Assembly: GCA_031316155.1 (NCBI GenBank)
Contig: JALDRB010000018.1
Coordinates: 1 to 64,000, forward strand
DNA length: 64,000 nt
From: Candidatus Scalindua sp.
Lineage (GTDB): Bacteria > Planctomycetota > Brocadiia > Brocadiales > Scalinduaceae
Direction of reading: 5' to 3'
Both the position numbers and the translations under genes were made by a program. This document shows, piece after piece, positions 48,337-58,554 of the stretch; positions within the stretch are counted from its first letter, which is position 1, and every line of letters begins with the position of its first letter. A model generated the notes under the pieces. That model was not told the DNA's origin. It saw nothing but the letters and a program-made list of their open reading frames with translations, and ran no database searches.

Positions 48337-49764
48337 TTACTTCCATCCCCCGCCCAGCGCCTGGTAAATACTAACCATTGCGTTCATTTGCTGTACTTTC
48401 GTTTCAATCAATTCCATTTTCGCTTGCAGCGCATCACGTTGGGTCATTAACACTTCCAGATAATTTGCCCTGGCCGATTTGAACAGCTTGCCTGCAAGAG
48501 TAATCGACTGGGTAAGTGCCTCCACCTCCTTTGCCTTCAGGTCATATTTTTTTTTCAGGTTACTGATATTTGACAGTTTATTGACAACCTCAATGTAAGC
48601 GTTCAGAACGGTACGTTCGTAATTGTAAACAGCTTGTATCTGCTTTGCGTTTGCATTGTAGTAGGCAGCCTTTAGTGCGAGTCTGTTGATCAAGGGCACC
48701 GCCAAATCTCCGGCTAAATTATACAGCATGGATTCTGGTCTTATTAAATACTTCGGCTCAAATGCCTGATAACCTACGCCTGCAGTTATGCCTAACGAAG
48801 GATAAAACCTTGCTCTCGCAACCTTCACATCCAACTTTGCTGCTGCCAGCTCCAGTTCGGCTTGTTTAATGTCTGGACGGTTGGTCAATAATTGTGATGG
48901 AAGACCGGCATGGATCGTGTCAGGCGCCAAATCATTATATCCCTGAGAGTTTCGCTGAACAGGCTGAGGGAATCTACCCACCAGGAAGTTGATCCTGTTC
49001 TCCGTTACCGTGATCTTTTGTTCAATAGTGTACTGATAACTTTGGTTTTTGAGCACCTCTGCTTCAAACTTGCGCACTGCCAGTTCGGTGGCTTTAGCTG
49101 CCAGTTTCTGCAGCTTTACGATTTCTAGGGCATTTTTTTGGATTTCAATGTACTTTTTTACTGCTGCCAGCATGTTATCGAAAGCCATCAGTTCGTAATA
49201 AGAGCTGGCTATTTCGGCAACCAGCTTAGTTACCATGAAATTTTTACCTTCAATTGTGGACAAATACTTCAATGCCGCTGCTTTTTTGGCATTCCGCAAC
49301 TTTTTCCATATATCCACTTCCCATGAAACATTAGCGGATATCAGATAATCCTGCAGTGTTCCAGGGAACTCCTCACCGGGTTTAATGTCAAGGTTTTTTT
49401 CAACAGCCCCTTTCCTGGTAAACTCGCCCACCTTGTCAGCCCCGGCTCCCGCTTTAAGTTTCACAAAAGGTAGATACTCCCCTTTTCTGGCCCGAACCTC
49501 ATTTCCAGCAATGATAATTTCCTGCAGTGTGATATTCAGTTCCTGGTTGTTTTGCAGCGCGGTATCAACCAGGGCTATAAGATTGGTATCGGTAAAAAAT
49601 TCCGCCCAACTAACCTGTGCCGTATTGGTTGTCTCCTGCACATCATGATAACTTTCTGGAACACTGTTGTTTTCTGTTTTCTGTAACAACGCAGGTGCAC
49701 AGCCTTTGAATACCAGCGAAATACAGATTATCCCTATATAGCTCAATATGTTGTTTTTATTCAT
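48337..49764 (-). CDS. Outer-membrane efflux channel (OMF, NodT/OprM type)
   Basis: TolC-like lipoprotein of 475 residues with a lipobox (LVFKGC). Two related halves of long helices with beta strands form the trimeric tunnel; LLTNRPDIKQAELELAAAKL and ARARFYPSLGI are typical. It is the last gene of the MFP-RND-OMF operon and lets substrates leave across the outer membrane. The presence of a true outer membrane channel fits a Gram-negative type envelope. Intact. Confidence 0.94.
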   Translation of the reverse strand: MNKNNILSYIGIICISLVFKGCAPALLQKTENNSVPESYHDVQETTNTAQVSWAEFFTDTNLIALVDTALQNNQELNITLQEIIIAGNEVRARKGEYLPFVKLKAGAGADKVGEFTRKGAVEKNLDIKPGEEFPGTLQDYLISANVSWEVDIWKKLRNAKKAAALKYLSTIEGKNFMVTKLVAEIASSYYELMAFDNMLAAVKKYIEIQKNALEIVKLQKLAAKATELAVRKFEAEVLKNQSYQYTIEQKITVTENRINFLVGRFPQPVQRNSQGYNDLAPDTIHAGLPSQLLTNRPDIKQAELELAAAKLDVKVARARFYPSLGITAGVGYQAFEPKYLIRPESMLYNLAGDLAVPLINRLALKAAYYNANAKQIQAVYNYERTVLNAYIEVVNKLSNISNLKKKYDLKAKEVEALTQSITLAGKLFKSARANYLEVLMTQRDALQAKMELIETKVQQMNAMVSIYQALGGGWK

Positions 49765-49856
49765 GGTATTTCATTTCTTTGATTACTCTCTTTTTCGCTC
49801 CTTAACAATCTTTTAATTAGTTTGTTAGCCTTCCGCAGATTTTTTAAGATCTTGTT

Positions 49857-52800
49857 CTAACTTTCTTTTGAATGTACATCTTCTTCGCTCAGGCCGGTGG
49901 AAAGGCCAGTACAAACGCTGAGATGTTTGTCTTTTGAATGTACATATTCTTCGGTCAGGGGTATGTCATATTCACCTCTCACGAGTTGGCGGCCTTCTGT
50001 GAGTTTACCGAATATGTAATACAATCCGGGAATAACGATTACCCCGAAAACGGTTCCGATAAGCATACCCCCAAGAGAGGATGAGCCTATGGTACGATTA
50101 CCAATGGCACCAGGACCGGTGGCAGTAACCAGGGGTATCAATCCCGCACAAAAGGCAAAGGAAGTCATCAGGATCGGTCGAAAACGCACCCTGGCGCCTT
50201 CTATGGCCGCATCGAGTATGGTCGCTCCCTGTCGATGTTTCTGAACGGCAAATTCCACGATCAGCACGGCATTTTTGGTCAGCAAGCCGATCAACATGAT
50301 CATTCCCACCTGGGCGTAAACGTCGTTGGCCAATCCCGTGAGCTTGAGCAGTAAAAACGAACCAAATATTCCGATCGGCAGGGAAAAGATTACCGCTAAT
50401 GGCAAGATGAAGCTCTCGTACTGTGCGGCAAGCACCAAATAGACAAAAATGAGCACGATAGCAAAGATATAAACCGCTTCATTTCCCCGTGCGGCTTCAT
50501 CAAACGAAAGGCCTTCCCAGGCGATGTCATACCCTATGGGCAAAACTTCCTCAGCTACCTCCCGTATCGCTTGTATGGCCTCGCCAGTGGTGTTCCCCTG
50601 TGCGGGAAACCCCCTGATGGCTGCCGAATTGTATAAGTTGTAACGGGTAATTTCATTGGGGCCTTGTGTTTTTTTCATCTTCATAAATGATGAATAAGGC
50701 ACCATCTCATCATGGTTATTTTTTACATACAGTTTCTCAATATCCGATGGGAACCTTCGGCTTTCCGGAACCGACTGTGTGTAAACTTTGAAAAAACGGC
50801 CAAATCGAATAAATCCTTGCTCATAAGTACTCCCTATCAGAATGTTGAGGTTTTCTATTGCTCTTTCGATAGACACTCCTTTCTGCATAGCAACTTTGTT
50901 GTCTATCTCCAACTCATATTGAGGATAATTGGCCGCATAAAAGGTAAATAAGCCGGACAGCTCTTTTCGCCTGCGCATGGCGTCCATAAATTCATTATTT
51001 ATTTTTTCAAATTCATGGTAATCCGTAGAATTGGTTTTATCGAGCAGGCGCAGGGAAAAACCGCCGGAAGAACCAAATCCCGGCACAGGAGGTGGTTCAA
51101 AAAACTCTATGATGGCTCCGAGATTCTTCGTTTTTTCTTCCATTTCCTCTATGATCTCACGAACCGATTGTTTACGCCCCGACCAGTCCTTCAGGCTGAT
51201 CAGGCATGTCCCCGCATTAGAGCCTCGTCCTTCTGTCATGATCTCATAACCCGCCAATGAAACAACCGATTCAACACCATCAATTTCTTTGCAAATTTTT
51301 TGCAGATCTTGGGCTACCTGATTGGTTAATTCCAGAGTGGAGCCCGGAGGGGTTTGTATAATGGCATAGATTGTCCCCTGGTCTTCGCCGGGAACAAATC
51401 CTGTCGGAACAACTGTGCTTTCCAGGAATATTCCTACACCAAATACCAGCAATATCCCGAAAGTGACCAATCTTCTGTTTGCTATTAATTTCAGCAATCC
51501 TACATATCTTCCTGTCAGCTTTTCGAACCCCTTGTTAAAATAGCCGAGCAACCACTTGATCGGTGATTTTCTTCTCGTTTTACCATGCGTATTCTTCAAT
51601 ATGATAGCACACAGCACCGGTGTAAGGGTAAGTGCAACAATACCCGAAATAATAATGGAAGCAGCCATCGTAATTGAAAACTGCCGGTAGAATACACCTA
51701 CCGGGCCCGTCATGAATGAGACAGGGATAAATACTGCTGTCATAACCATTGTAATGGCAATAATGGCGCCGCTGATCTCTTTCATCACATGTTTGGTGGC
51801 ACTGTATGGCGACAGGTGCTCTTCATCCATTTTGGCATGTACGGCCTCTACCACCACAATGGCATCGTCAACGACAATACCAATGGCCAGCACAAGGGCA
51901 AATAAGGTGACCAGGTTGATGGAAAGTCCGAAAAACTGCATGACAAAGAAGGCGCCGATCAGGGATACCGGAACGGCCAGTGTTGGAATTAACGTGGAGC
52001 GCCAATCGCCAAGAAAGATAAATACGACTAAAGCTACCAATATAAATGCGTCTCGTAAAGTATGCATCACTTGTTCAATAGAGGCACTCAAAAATTGCGA
52101 TACATCATAACTGATCTTATAATCCATTTCCGGTGGGAATTCCGCTTTTAATTCTTCCAGTTTGGCCTTTACCTGCTTAATTACATCTTTGGCATTACTG
52201 CCGACTGTTTGTTTTAAAACAATGGATGCCGCCGGATGACCGTCAATGTTGGAATAGATGTCAAAAAATTCGCTTCCCAGCTCTACATTGGCTATATCTT
52301 TCAGGTAGAGTATTTCACCTTCTTCATTGGCCCGAATGATGATATTCCCATATTGTTCCGGCTTGTTATACCTTCCCTGGTATGTCAGCACATATTCCAC
52401 CGATTGCGCATGTATTCCTGAACTTTGCCCTAATCTTCCCGGCCTGCCTATGATGCTTTGCTCCGCCATTGACTTCATCACTTCTTCTGCCGAGATGTTA
52501 TATGCCCGCATCCGATCAGGTTTCAACCAGATGCGCATGGCGTATTTCCGGCTCCCCAGTATTTGCGCCATCGCTATACCGTTAATTCGTTGTATTTCCG
52601 GTATCATTTTGGTATAGACGTAATTGTAAAGGAACATTTCATCGGTATCTCTATCTTCACTGTATAGGTTCACATACATCAACATGCTGGGTTGTATCGG
52701 TGTGATGATAACTCCTTCCCGTTGAACCAGCAGAGGAAGAAGGGGCATCACCTGATCCACCCTTGTTTTCACTCTTATAACCGCCTGATTAGGATCAGTA

Positions 52801-53090
52801 CCTGGTTCAAATATTATCCGGATGGTAGCCTCTCCGGCACTGGTAGCGTCAGATGCTATGTACCTCATTCCCTGAACACCATTGATAGCCGTTTCCAATG
52901 GAATAATGGTGGAATTAACCAACACATCGGCACTGGAGCCCGGATAAGCGATAAAAATATTTACCGTTGTGGGAGCGATTTCCGGAAACTGCGATATCGG
53001 CAGCTGTGTTATGGCCAATCCACCCATGAAAATAATGACGAGCGATATGACAATTGCAAATATGGGTCTATGAAGAATTGTACTGAACAT
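49857..53090 (-). CDS. RND multidrug efflux permease (HAE1/AcrB type)
   Basis: Proton-driven inner-membrane pump of 1077 residues with twelve helices and two large outer loops. Diagnostic blocks are FIAYPGSSADVL, the proton-relay region GIVVDDAIVVVEAVH, PTGFVPGEDQGT, QYESFILPLAVI and PILMTSFAFC. The C-terminus carries a short in-frame repeat (EEYVHSKD and EEDVHSKE). It pairs with the adaptor 32 bases upstream and the OMF 92 bases downstream. Substrates are likely hydrophobic drugs or metabolites; not specified by the sequence. Confidence 0.96.
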   Translation of the reverse strand: MFSTILHRPIFAIVISLVIIFMGGLAITQLPISQFPEIAPTTVNIFIAYPGSSADVLVNSTIIPLETAINGVQGMRYIASDATSAGEATIRIIFEPGTDPNQAVIRVKTRVDQVMPLLPLLVQREGVIITPIQPSMLMYVNLYSEDRDTDEMFLYNYVYTKMIPEIQRINGIAMAQILGSRKYAMRIWLKPDRMRAYNISAEEVMKSMAEQSIIGRPGRLGQSSGIHAQSVEYVLTYQGRYNKPEQYGNIIIRANEEGEILYLKDIANVELGSEFFDIYSNIDGHPAASIVLKQTVGSNAKDVIKQVKAKLEELKAEFPPEMDYKISYDVSQFLSASIEQVMHTLRDAFILVALVVFIFLGDWRSTLIPTLAVPVSLIGAFFVMQFFGLSINLVTLFALVLAIGIVVDDAIVVVEAVHAKMDEEHLSPYSATKHVMKEISGAIIAITMVMTAVFIPVSFMTGPVGVFYRQFSITMAASIIISGIVALTLTPVLCAIILKNTHGKTRRKSPIKWLLGYFNKGFEKLTGRYVGLLKLIANRRLVTFGILLVFGVGIFLESTVVPTGFVPGEDQGTIYAIIQTPPGSTLELTNQVAQDLQKICKEIDGVESVVSLAGYEIMTEGRGSNAGTCLISLKDWSGRKQSVREIIEEMEEKTKNLGAIIEFFEPPPVPGFGSSGGFSLRLLDKTNSTDYHEFEKINNEFMDAMRRRKELSGLFTFYAANYPQYELEIDNKVAMQKGVSIERAIENLNILIGSTYEQGFIRFGRFFKVYTQSVPESRRFPSDIEKLYVKNNHDEMVPYSSFMKMKKTQGPNEITRYNLYNSAAIRGFPAQGNTTGEAIQAIREVAEEVLPIGYDIAWEGLSFDEAARGNEAVYIFAIVLIFVYLVLAAQYESFILPLAVIFSLPIGIFGSFLLLKLTGLANDVYAQVGMIMLIGLLTKNAVLIVEFAVQKHRQGATILDAAIEGARVRFRPILMTSFAFCAGLIPLVTATGPGAIGNRTIGSSSLGGMLIGTVFGVIVIPGLYYIFGKLTEGRQLVRGEYDIPLTEEYVHSKDKHLSVCTGLSTGLSEEDVHSKES
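49864..49959. repeat. In-frame direct repeat at the 3' end of the pump gene
   Basis: Thirty-base units at 49864-49893 and 49930-49959 (sharing TCTTTTGAATGTACAT and TTCTTCG-TCAGG) are 66 bases apart, a multiple of three. They code the repeated VHSK tail peptide of the pump. Confidence 0.8.
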
Positions 53091-53122
53091 GATTGTCTTT
53101 TTTACCTTTCTTGTTGCTTACA

Positions 53123-54211
53123 TTATTCTGCATATAATTCCAGGTGAGCCATAACCGAATCAGGCTCCTGAAATTCATAGGTTATTACATCCTTATCTCT
53201 TACTTTGCGCAAACCTTGTAAAAGTATCTTATCGCTTTCAGTCAAACCTTCTTTTACCACATAGATGTGCGGCATTTCTTCGCCTATAGTAATTTGTCTT
53301 GATCTTACCACATTGTTTTCATCTATGACAAAAACGTATTTCTTGTCCATGATCTCAAAGGTGGCTTTCTGCGGGATCAGCAAAGCATTTATGAGCAGAT
53401 CTGTCATTTGGATATTACCTGTTTCCCCATGCCTTAACAGTCCTTCCGGGTTGGGAAATGTTGCCCTGAAAGCAATATTGCCTGTTTCGTTGTTAAAATC
53501 GGCTTCAATGGCGGTGACTACTCCAGGGTATTCAAAAAGCTGATTATTTGCCATTTGTAACTTTACTTCTACCGGGCTGTCGTTTTTTTCCCTCGTTTTG
53601 TAATCTAAATATTCCGCTTCCGGCACATTGAAATACACCCACATTTCACTGTTGTCCGATAAAGTGGTAAGCAGTTCGCCTTCTTCCAAAAGGCTTCCAA
53701 GCCTTACATGGAAGCGATCTATCAAACCATCAAAGGGGGCTCTGATCTCCGCAAACCTCAAGTGTGCCTGGGCCAAGTCCATTTCAGCCTTTGCTTTATC
53801 GAATCTGGCCTTACTCATTGCCAACTCATTAGGAGATACTACATTGTTGTCCGCCAGCGACTTAGTATTTGAGTATTCAATTTTTGCCCCTTCTGCTTCG
53901 GCCTGTGCTTTCTCAAATTCGGCCTGGTATATGACGGGCATGATCTGAAACATAATCTGCCCCTTCTTTACCAACTGCCCTTCATCTACAAAAACCTTCT
54001 CTAAGTAGCCTCCTTCGAGTGCTCTTATTTCAATATGTTGTATGGCATGGATTTGACATACGTAATCCCTGGTAATGGAAGTGTCTTTTCTCGTCGGGCA
54101 GGTAACCAGAAATTTGACTTCCTCTTTTTTATGTTCTCCGTGTTCTGTTTCACAGCCTGTATGGCATAACAGGGCAATCAGGCTTACGAGTATGAGTATT
54201 CTTTTCATCAA
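53123..54211 (-). CDS. Membrane fusion protein (RND adaptor, AcrA type)
   Basis: Periplasmic adaptor lipoprotein of 362 residues with a lipobox (HTGC, lipidated C20). In order: a lipoyl half (EGGYLEKVFVDEGQLVKKG), a coiled-coil hairpin (about 100-150), the second lipoyl half (IRAPFDGLIDRF), beta-barrel and membrane-proximal parts (GEEMPHIYVVKEGL). It links the pump to the outer-membrane channel. First gene of the intact efflux operon. The promoter probably lies in 54212-54430, which shows no clear -35/-10 pair. Confidence 0.95.
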   Translation of the reverse strand: MMKRILILVSLIALLCHTGCETEHGEHKKEEVKFLVTCPTRKDTSITRDYVCQIHAIQHIEIRALEGGYLEKVFVDEGQLVKKGQIMFQIMPVIYQAEFEKAQAEAEGAKIEYSNTKSLADNNVVSPNELAMSKARFDKAKAEMDLAQAHLRFAEIRAPFDGLIDRFHVRLGSLLEEGELLTTLSDNSEMWVYFNVPEAEYLDYKTREKNDSPVEVKLQMANNQLFEYPGVVTAIEADFNNETGNIAFRATFPNPEGLLRHGETGNIQMTDLLINALLIPQKATFEIMDKKYVFVIDENNVVRSRQITIGEEMPHIYVVKEGLTESDKILLQGLRKVRDKDVITYEFQEPDSVMAHLELYAE

Positions 54212-54427
54212 TTCAATACTCCAGACATTTAAAATGTTTATTATTAGACAATTAGAAAATTAAAACGGGTATATTTGTTGCTAAGCTGGTCAGCAAAAAG
54301 GATAGATAGAGCCTCTACTTGAAAACCTGCTTACATCGCTGATGCATTCACACTAATGAAGCGCTTTAAGCAGCAACGTAAATTGATTAAACAAGCCAGG
54401 TAGCAAAGGCTCCTTATTCAGAAAGAA

Positions 54428-54754
54428 TCAAAGTAGGAATACTTCAAATTGAAGGTACAAGGGGGGATGGTAAAGGTAGCAAGTCGATAAGGGGACAGAC
54501 CAGAACGGCGACGCATCTATAATGTGATGTATTAATTGCCCCCCGTTCAAATAATGCCCCTGAAGAATCCTTTGTTTCTTTTTAGCATCTTCTTCCGGAT
54601 CACATTCTTCACCCAGAAAAGATTTGAAAAAAAAGTTCAGAGGGTCATTGTCATCATCAACAATAACACCGGAAAAGCTATCCTGATGTGAATCGATCAA
54701 AGTCTCATCTTGCTGATGATTTGACTGAGCATTAAAAGATAAACGGCTTCCCAA
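54428..54754 (-). CDS. Uncertain small protein upstream of the efflux operon
   Basis: Open frame of 108 codons with only a TTG start and no convincing ribosome site. Upstream codons still open to about 54788 read hydrophobic (LYVAFSALSDLG), like the end of a signal peptide. It contains GGQLIHHIIDASPFW, a His-rich stretch, and an acidic region. No family recognised. It may be a degraded gene. Confidence 0.3.
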   Translation of the reverse strand: MGSRLSFNAQSNHQQDETLIDSHQDSFSGVIVDDDNDPLNFFFKSFLGEECDPEEDAKKKQRILQGHYLNGGQLIHHIIDASPFWSVPLSTCYLYHPPLYLQFEVFLL

Positions 54755-54989
54755 ATCCGAAAGAGCAGAGAATGCTACATATAAGGATTAATGAAAGCAT
54801 TGATTTTGAGAATCGTTTAACCATAAATAAGCAATAGCACCTTTTAACAAAAGCGCAAATATAATTATTCAGTAATATTCAATAAAAAAAAGTATAGTAA
54901 GATTATCACCATAATTCAACTATATTTTCTTGAAAGCTTGAGAAGCTTGACCCCCATGGACTTGCTGTACTCTTCTCCGCTCAACCATA

Positions 54990-55802
54990 CTACTTTCGGT
55001 TTTCCAATGAACCGATGCAATGGGAAGCTTCATCTTTTTCTCGGCCTCCTTCGCAATCTTTTTTATCAGATCATAGAATGGAGCGTCGAGCATTGATAAA
55101 ACATCTGCCCTGAATACATCAAAACCAATGCGGGAAATAGTTTTGTAAGCCTCTCATTTGGTTGAGCCACCTTTCTGTAAATCCTCAGTACCGCCGCCAG
55201 GTACTTTGGAACATCATCGGCTGTACTCCTGATGCGAGTTCACGGGCAATGACAGGAGCCGTTCCCATCTTGCCGCCAATGAAAATATTCCATCCTTCCA
55301 TGGTTCCGTGAAGTCCAAAATCATTCAATTTGGTGTTTGCGCAACAGTTTGGACAGCCGGAAACACTTCGCCTTGAACTTCATTGGGGTGGGCAGCCCGC
55401 GAAATGCTTTTTCCAATGCCGTTGCCAATGGCAACGTCCGCTGGAGGCCAAATGGTGAAAAATCAGCCGGACAACACTTTATCTGGCGGACATCCCTGCC
55501 AATGGAACGAATTTCAAAGCCCGCTTCCAAGGACTGCCTGTTTGACGTTGTAGTACTGACGCTCCGGAATTCCAGCGATAATCAGACTCTGAGCTGTTGA
55601 GAAATGTCCGACCGCAGCAAATTTTTCAATAATGTCTGAGAGTTTACGAAGTTGCGCTGCGGAAAAGCAGCCGGTGGGAATACCAACGCAAAGTGCATAA
55701 TTTCCATCTCTTTGTTTTCCGGAGACATCGATAGCCGGGTTGTTTCTTACGCCCAAGAGTCTCTTGCCTTAGTTCCGGATTGGGGACCGCTGTTGTTTCC
55801 AT
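54990..55802 (-). pseudogene. Decayed second copy of the siroheme reductase-like gene
   Basis: Clearly homologous along its length to 43968-44777 but split over frames. The start METTAVPNPELRQETL (55802) is preceded by AAAGGAGAAAA; a frame change near 55745 leads to CVGIPTGCFSAAQLRKL, another near 55525 leads to IRSIGRDVRQIK and GLQRTLPLATALEKAF, another near 55365 disrupts the SGCPNC region, and further shifts follow before the shared end SHCIGSLEN. The serine that replaces a cluster cysteine in the intact copy is also present here. It is not expected to give a working protein. Confidence 0.88.
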
Positions 55803-55815
55803 ATTTTTCTCCTTT

Positions 55816-56661
55816 TCATACCAAACATTCTTTATCCAATCTATCGGCATCCTCTTGCCTTAATCTCCAGCCCATTGCCCCGAGATTCTCTTTCAGGTGA
55901 TTTATCTTCGATGATTTCGTTACGGCGACAACCCCCTTTTTTGAAATCAGCCAATTTAAGGCAATTTGAGCCTGAGATTTATTGTATGTTTCGGCTAATT
56001 CATCCAGGAGCTTAAACCCGGGTCTTGCAAGCTCACCTTTTGCGAGGGGTCTCCATACAATAATGAAGATATTGTTTTTCTGACAATACGGAATAATCTG
56101 AGATTCCATATTACTGGTAACCCTACCACTATTTCTAACAAGTAGGTTGTATTCAATCTGATTGGCAACGATCCTGTTTTTCGTATATCTCTGTGCCTCC
56201 TTTATTTGTTCAACAGAAAAATTGCTCACACCGATAAAGCGGATGAGCTTTTGCTCAATCAAATAATCCATGGCCTGCATGGTTTCCCGAATCGGGATTT
56301 CAGGATTGGGCAAATGAATCAAATATAAATCCAGATAATCGGTCTTTAATCTTTTCAGGCTCATTTTGGCAGATTCAATAAGGTCATTATATTTCAGGTG
56401 TTCAGGAGAAACTTTCGAAGTAATAAACAGGCTTTTTCGATCGAAATCCTGAATCGTCTTTCCAATCAGTTCTTCTGTGTGGCCTTTTGCATACGCTTCT
56501 GCGGTATCAATAAATGTTATTCTCAGTTGAATTGCCGTCTTTATTGCAGAAATATTTTTATTATCCTGCGTGGTATCCGCTTCGTTTTTTCCTCCAATAG
56601 CCCATGTCCCGAGACCGATAACAGGTATTTTTATTTGACCTGTTAATTTTTTGAATTTCAT
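55816..56661 (-). CDS. Aldo/keto reductase, copy 2
   Basis: Intact 281-residue aldo/keto reductase, nearly the same as 46073-46918, with the full catalytic tetrad D52, Y57, K83, H116. It ends 13 bases before the decayed siroheme reductase copy on the same strand, whereas in the other unit the two are separated by UPF0114 and DUF488 genes. So a block was duplicated and one of the copies gained or lost the two genes in between. Substrate unknown. Confidence 0.93.
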   Translation of the reverse strand: MKFKKLTGQIKIPVIGLGTWAIGGKNEADTTQDNKNISAIKTAIQLRITFIDTAEAYAKGHTEELIGKTIQDFDRKSLFITSKVSPEHLKYNDLIESAKMSLKRLKTDYLDLYLIHLPNPEIPIRETMQAMDYLIEQKLIRFIGVSNFSVEQIKEAQRYTKNRIVANQIEYNLLVRNSGRVTSNMESQIIPYCQKNNIFIIVWRPLAKGELARPGFKLLDELAETYNKSQAQIALNWLISKKGVVAVTKSSKINHLKENLGAMGWRLRQEDADRLDKECLV

Positions 56662-56742
56662 GTCAACCTTGCTCTATCAAGAATGTTTGTTCATACGTTA
56701 TCCATTTTTCACCCCCGCGCACTGCTCTTGGCAGCAACCGGT

Positions 56743-58353
56743 TCATTCATTATAACGATTTTTATATGCAGTCTTTATTACTTCCAGTTCTTCTTCTGAA
56801 AGACCCTTCATCCACAAGTGTTCTTCCCGCTCCAGCAATTTCTCAATTTTTTGTTCGTATTTCATCTTCATCTCATCACTCTTTTGGGCAGCGGCCTTAA
56901 TTACCGCAGGTAAAAATTTCATATAATAGTGTTTCGCCACCTCATACATTCCATGCCAGTGAGCATAATCAGGCCCCATCATACTTGCGCCATGCCGCGC
57001 CCTTCTGCCTTCATGATGCCACAATTCCCAGAAAACCCATTGTACTTCATGGGCAAACGGGACATTTGGATTTAAGATTTCATCCTCAGTCAGGGCATTC
57101 ATCATTGCCTGTGCAGGTTTCGCAAATTTTTCGTTGTAGAGATTCACGAAATTGTCAAATTGCTGATAAAAATTGTCGACATGGGTTTTATTATGGCAAT
57201 TCCTGCATACACCCTTCATTTTCTCACGCCGCTCCTGCCAGGTCACAATTTTAACAACACGTTTTGGAACGGTTTTCCTGACCAGCTTTTCCTCTTGCAC
57301 GATTTTTTCAACCACCTGAACTTTTTCGCCAATCTCAGGCAGTTCGCGGGTATCAGGATAATCTTCCTTAAAACCATCTTCATAGACCACGATATTTATT
57401 TTTGTGCTGACTGCCGGCCGAAGCGTCCAGCTAATTCGTTCGCCAACATCATGGTTACTGGCATTGTACTGTCCTTCCGATGTCATATAGCTACTGATAT
57501 GACAGGTAGTGCACGTTGGAGCGGCTGAGTAATCCTTTCCCAACACCCAGCTGCCTTCTTTATCCATTGCCATGTGACCAATATTTGCGGAATACGCGAT
57601 TCCATGCTTTGATTCCCGGTAGATTTCTATTTGCGGATGATCAGGGCCCATGTGGCATTTACCACAATTTTCAGGAGCTCTGGACAATTTTGCATCAAAT
57701 GAATGCCTCGAATGGCATGCATGACACGAACCTTTTGAACCATCCGGATTTAACCGGCCTATTCCGCTGTTTGGCCATGTTTCCGGATCAATTACCGGGC
57801 GCCCTTTTTCCCGTACTATTTCACCCGCATCATCACGCTTAAACCTGATTATACTTCCATGGCATTGCCAGCAACCGTTAACGGCATCGGCATTATTGTC
57901 CGGAAGGCCGATAACCTTCTCTGCAAGCACATTATCAAGACTGGCAAAGATTTCACCGGCTTTTGCATGATGACTTTTTGAAAATTCTTTATACTCCTTT
58001 GCATGACAATGTGAGCAGTCTTTGGGTGTAACCAGGGTAGAGATCAAAGCCCCCATATGCTGCCAGGCGTCTATCTCTCCCTTATTAGCCTTGTGACAAT
58101 CAACACACCCTACCCCTTCCTGAGCGTGACGCGACCGTTCCCATTCCATTACCAGAGCGGGCGCTAGATTCTTATGGCATTCGGCGCACATTTGATTTTG
58201 CGCTGTTATTGCCGGACCTGGCTTTGCATCGATCTGGTGTTGTTTTTCCTCTTCATGCGACTCATGAGCCTGTGTACCCATGGCGCTCAAAAATAACACT
58301 CCAACAGAAAAAAACAGATAGATAAATTTGAGCACATTTATTTTATTGCACAT
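56743..58353 (-). CDS. Octaheme hydroxylamine oxidoreductase-like cytochrome c
   Basis: Exported multiheme enzyme of 535 residues. A signal peptide (about 1-29, LFLSAMGTQA) is followed by eight CXXCH sites with histidines at 60, 87, 117, 165, 214, 234, 285 and 387. The HAO fold is marked by the heme-4 site CWQCHGS, RISWTLRPAVS, and MMGPDYAHWHGMYEV near residue 460, where the tyrosine that can cross-link the active heme lies. About 50 residues between hemes 7 and 8 (about 318-370, charged and valine-rich) look like an insertion. The start at 58353 is chosen because AAGGAG precedes it and a signal peptide follows; the frame opens 42 codons earlier. Such enzymes convert hydroxylamine, hydrazine or nitrite; direction here is not known. 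Confidence 0.93.
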   Translation of the reverse strand: MCNKINVLKFIYLFFSVGVLFLSAMGTQAHESHEEEKQHQIDAKPGPAITAQNQMCAECHKNLAPALVMEWERSRHAQEGVGCVDCHKANKGEIDAWQHMGALISTLVTPKDCSHCHAKEYKEFSKSHHAKAGEIFASLDNVLAEKVIGLPDNNADAVNGCWQCHGSIIRFKRDDAGEIVREKGRPVIDPETWPNSGIGRLNPDGSKGSCHACHSRHSFDAKLSRAPENCGKCHMGPDHPQIEIYRESKHGIAYSANIGHMAMDKEGSWVLGKDYSAAPTCTTCHISSYMTSEGQYNASNHDVGERISWTLRPAVSTKINIVVYEDGFKEDYPDTRELPEIGEKVQVVEKIVQEEKLVRKTVPKRVVKIVTWQERREKMKGVCRNCHNKTHVDNFYQQFDNFVNLYNEKFAKPAQAMMNALTEDEILNPNVPFAHEVQWVFWELWHHEGRRARHGASMMGPDYAHWHGMYEVAKHYYMKFLPAVIKAAAQKSDEMKMKYEQKIEKLLEREEHLWMKGLSEEELEVIKTAYKNRYNE

Positions 58354-58554
58354 ATTTTTAATTCTCCTTTTTGACGAAATCACATTTCTTTTTAATTCAT
58401 GGAAAAACAACTTTCGAGCGATTGAGTCAGAATATAATTTTCCATGAAAAAATAGACTTGAAGATACAATTGTTTTCAAAAAATTAGCTCAATAAAAGGA
58501 AACCTTCACGATTTTTTGCAACCGTTCAGGTCTGAGGTACTGCGGTAACGAAAC

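Noticed and set aside
54428-54754. ATP synthase subunit a remnant
   Set aside because: The HHIIDA stretch only loosely resembles it, and nothing else in the frame supports the idea.
58354-58479. Upstream extension of the octaheme enzyme by 42 codons
   Set aside because: The extra codons would put a signal peptide in the middle of the protein. A ribosome site and signal peptide support the start at 58353.
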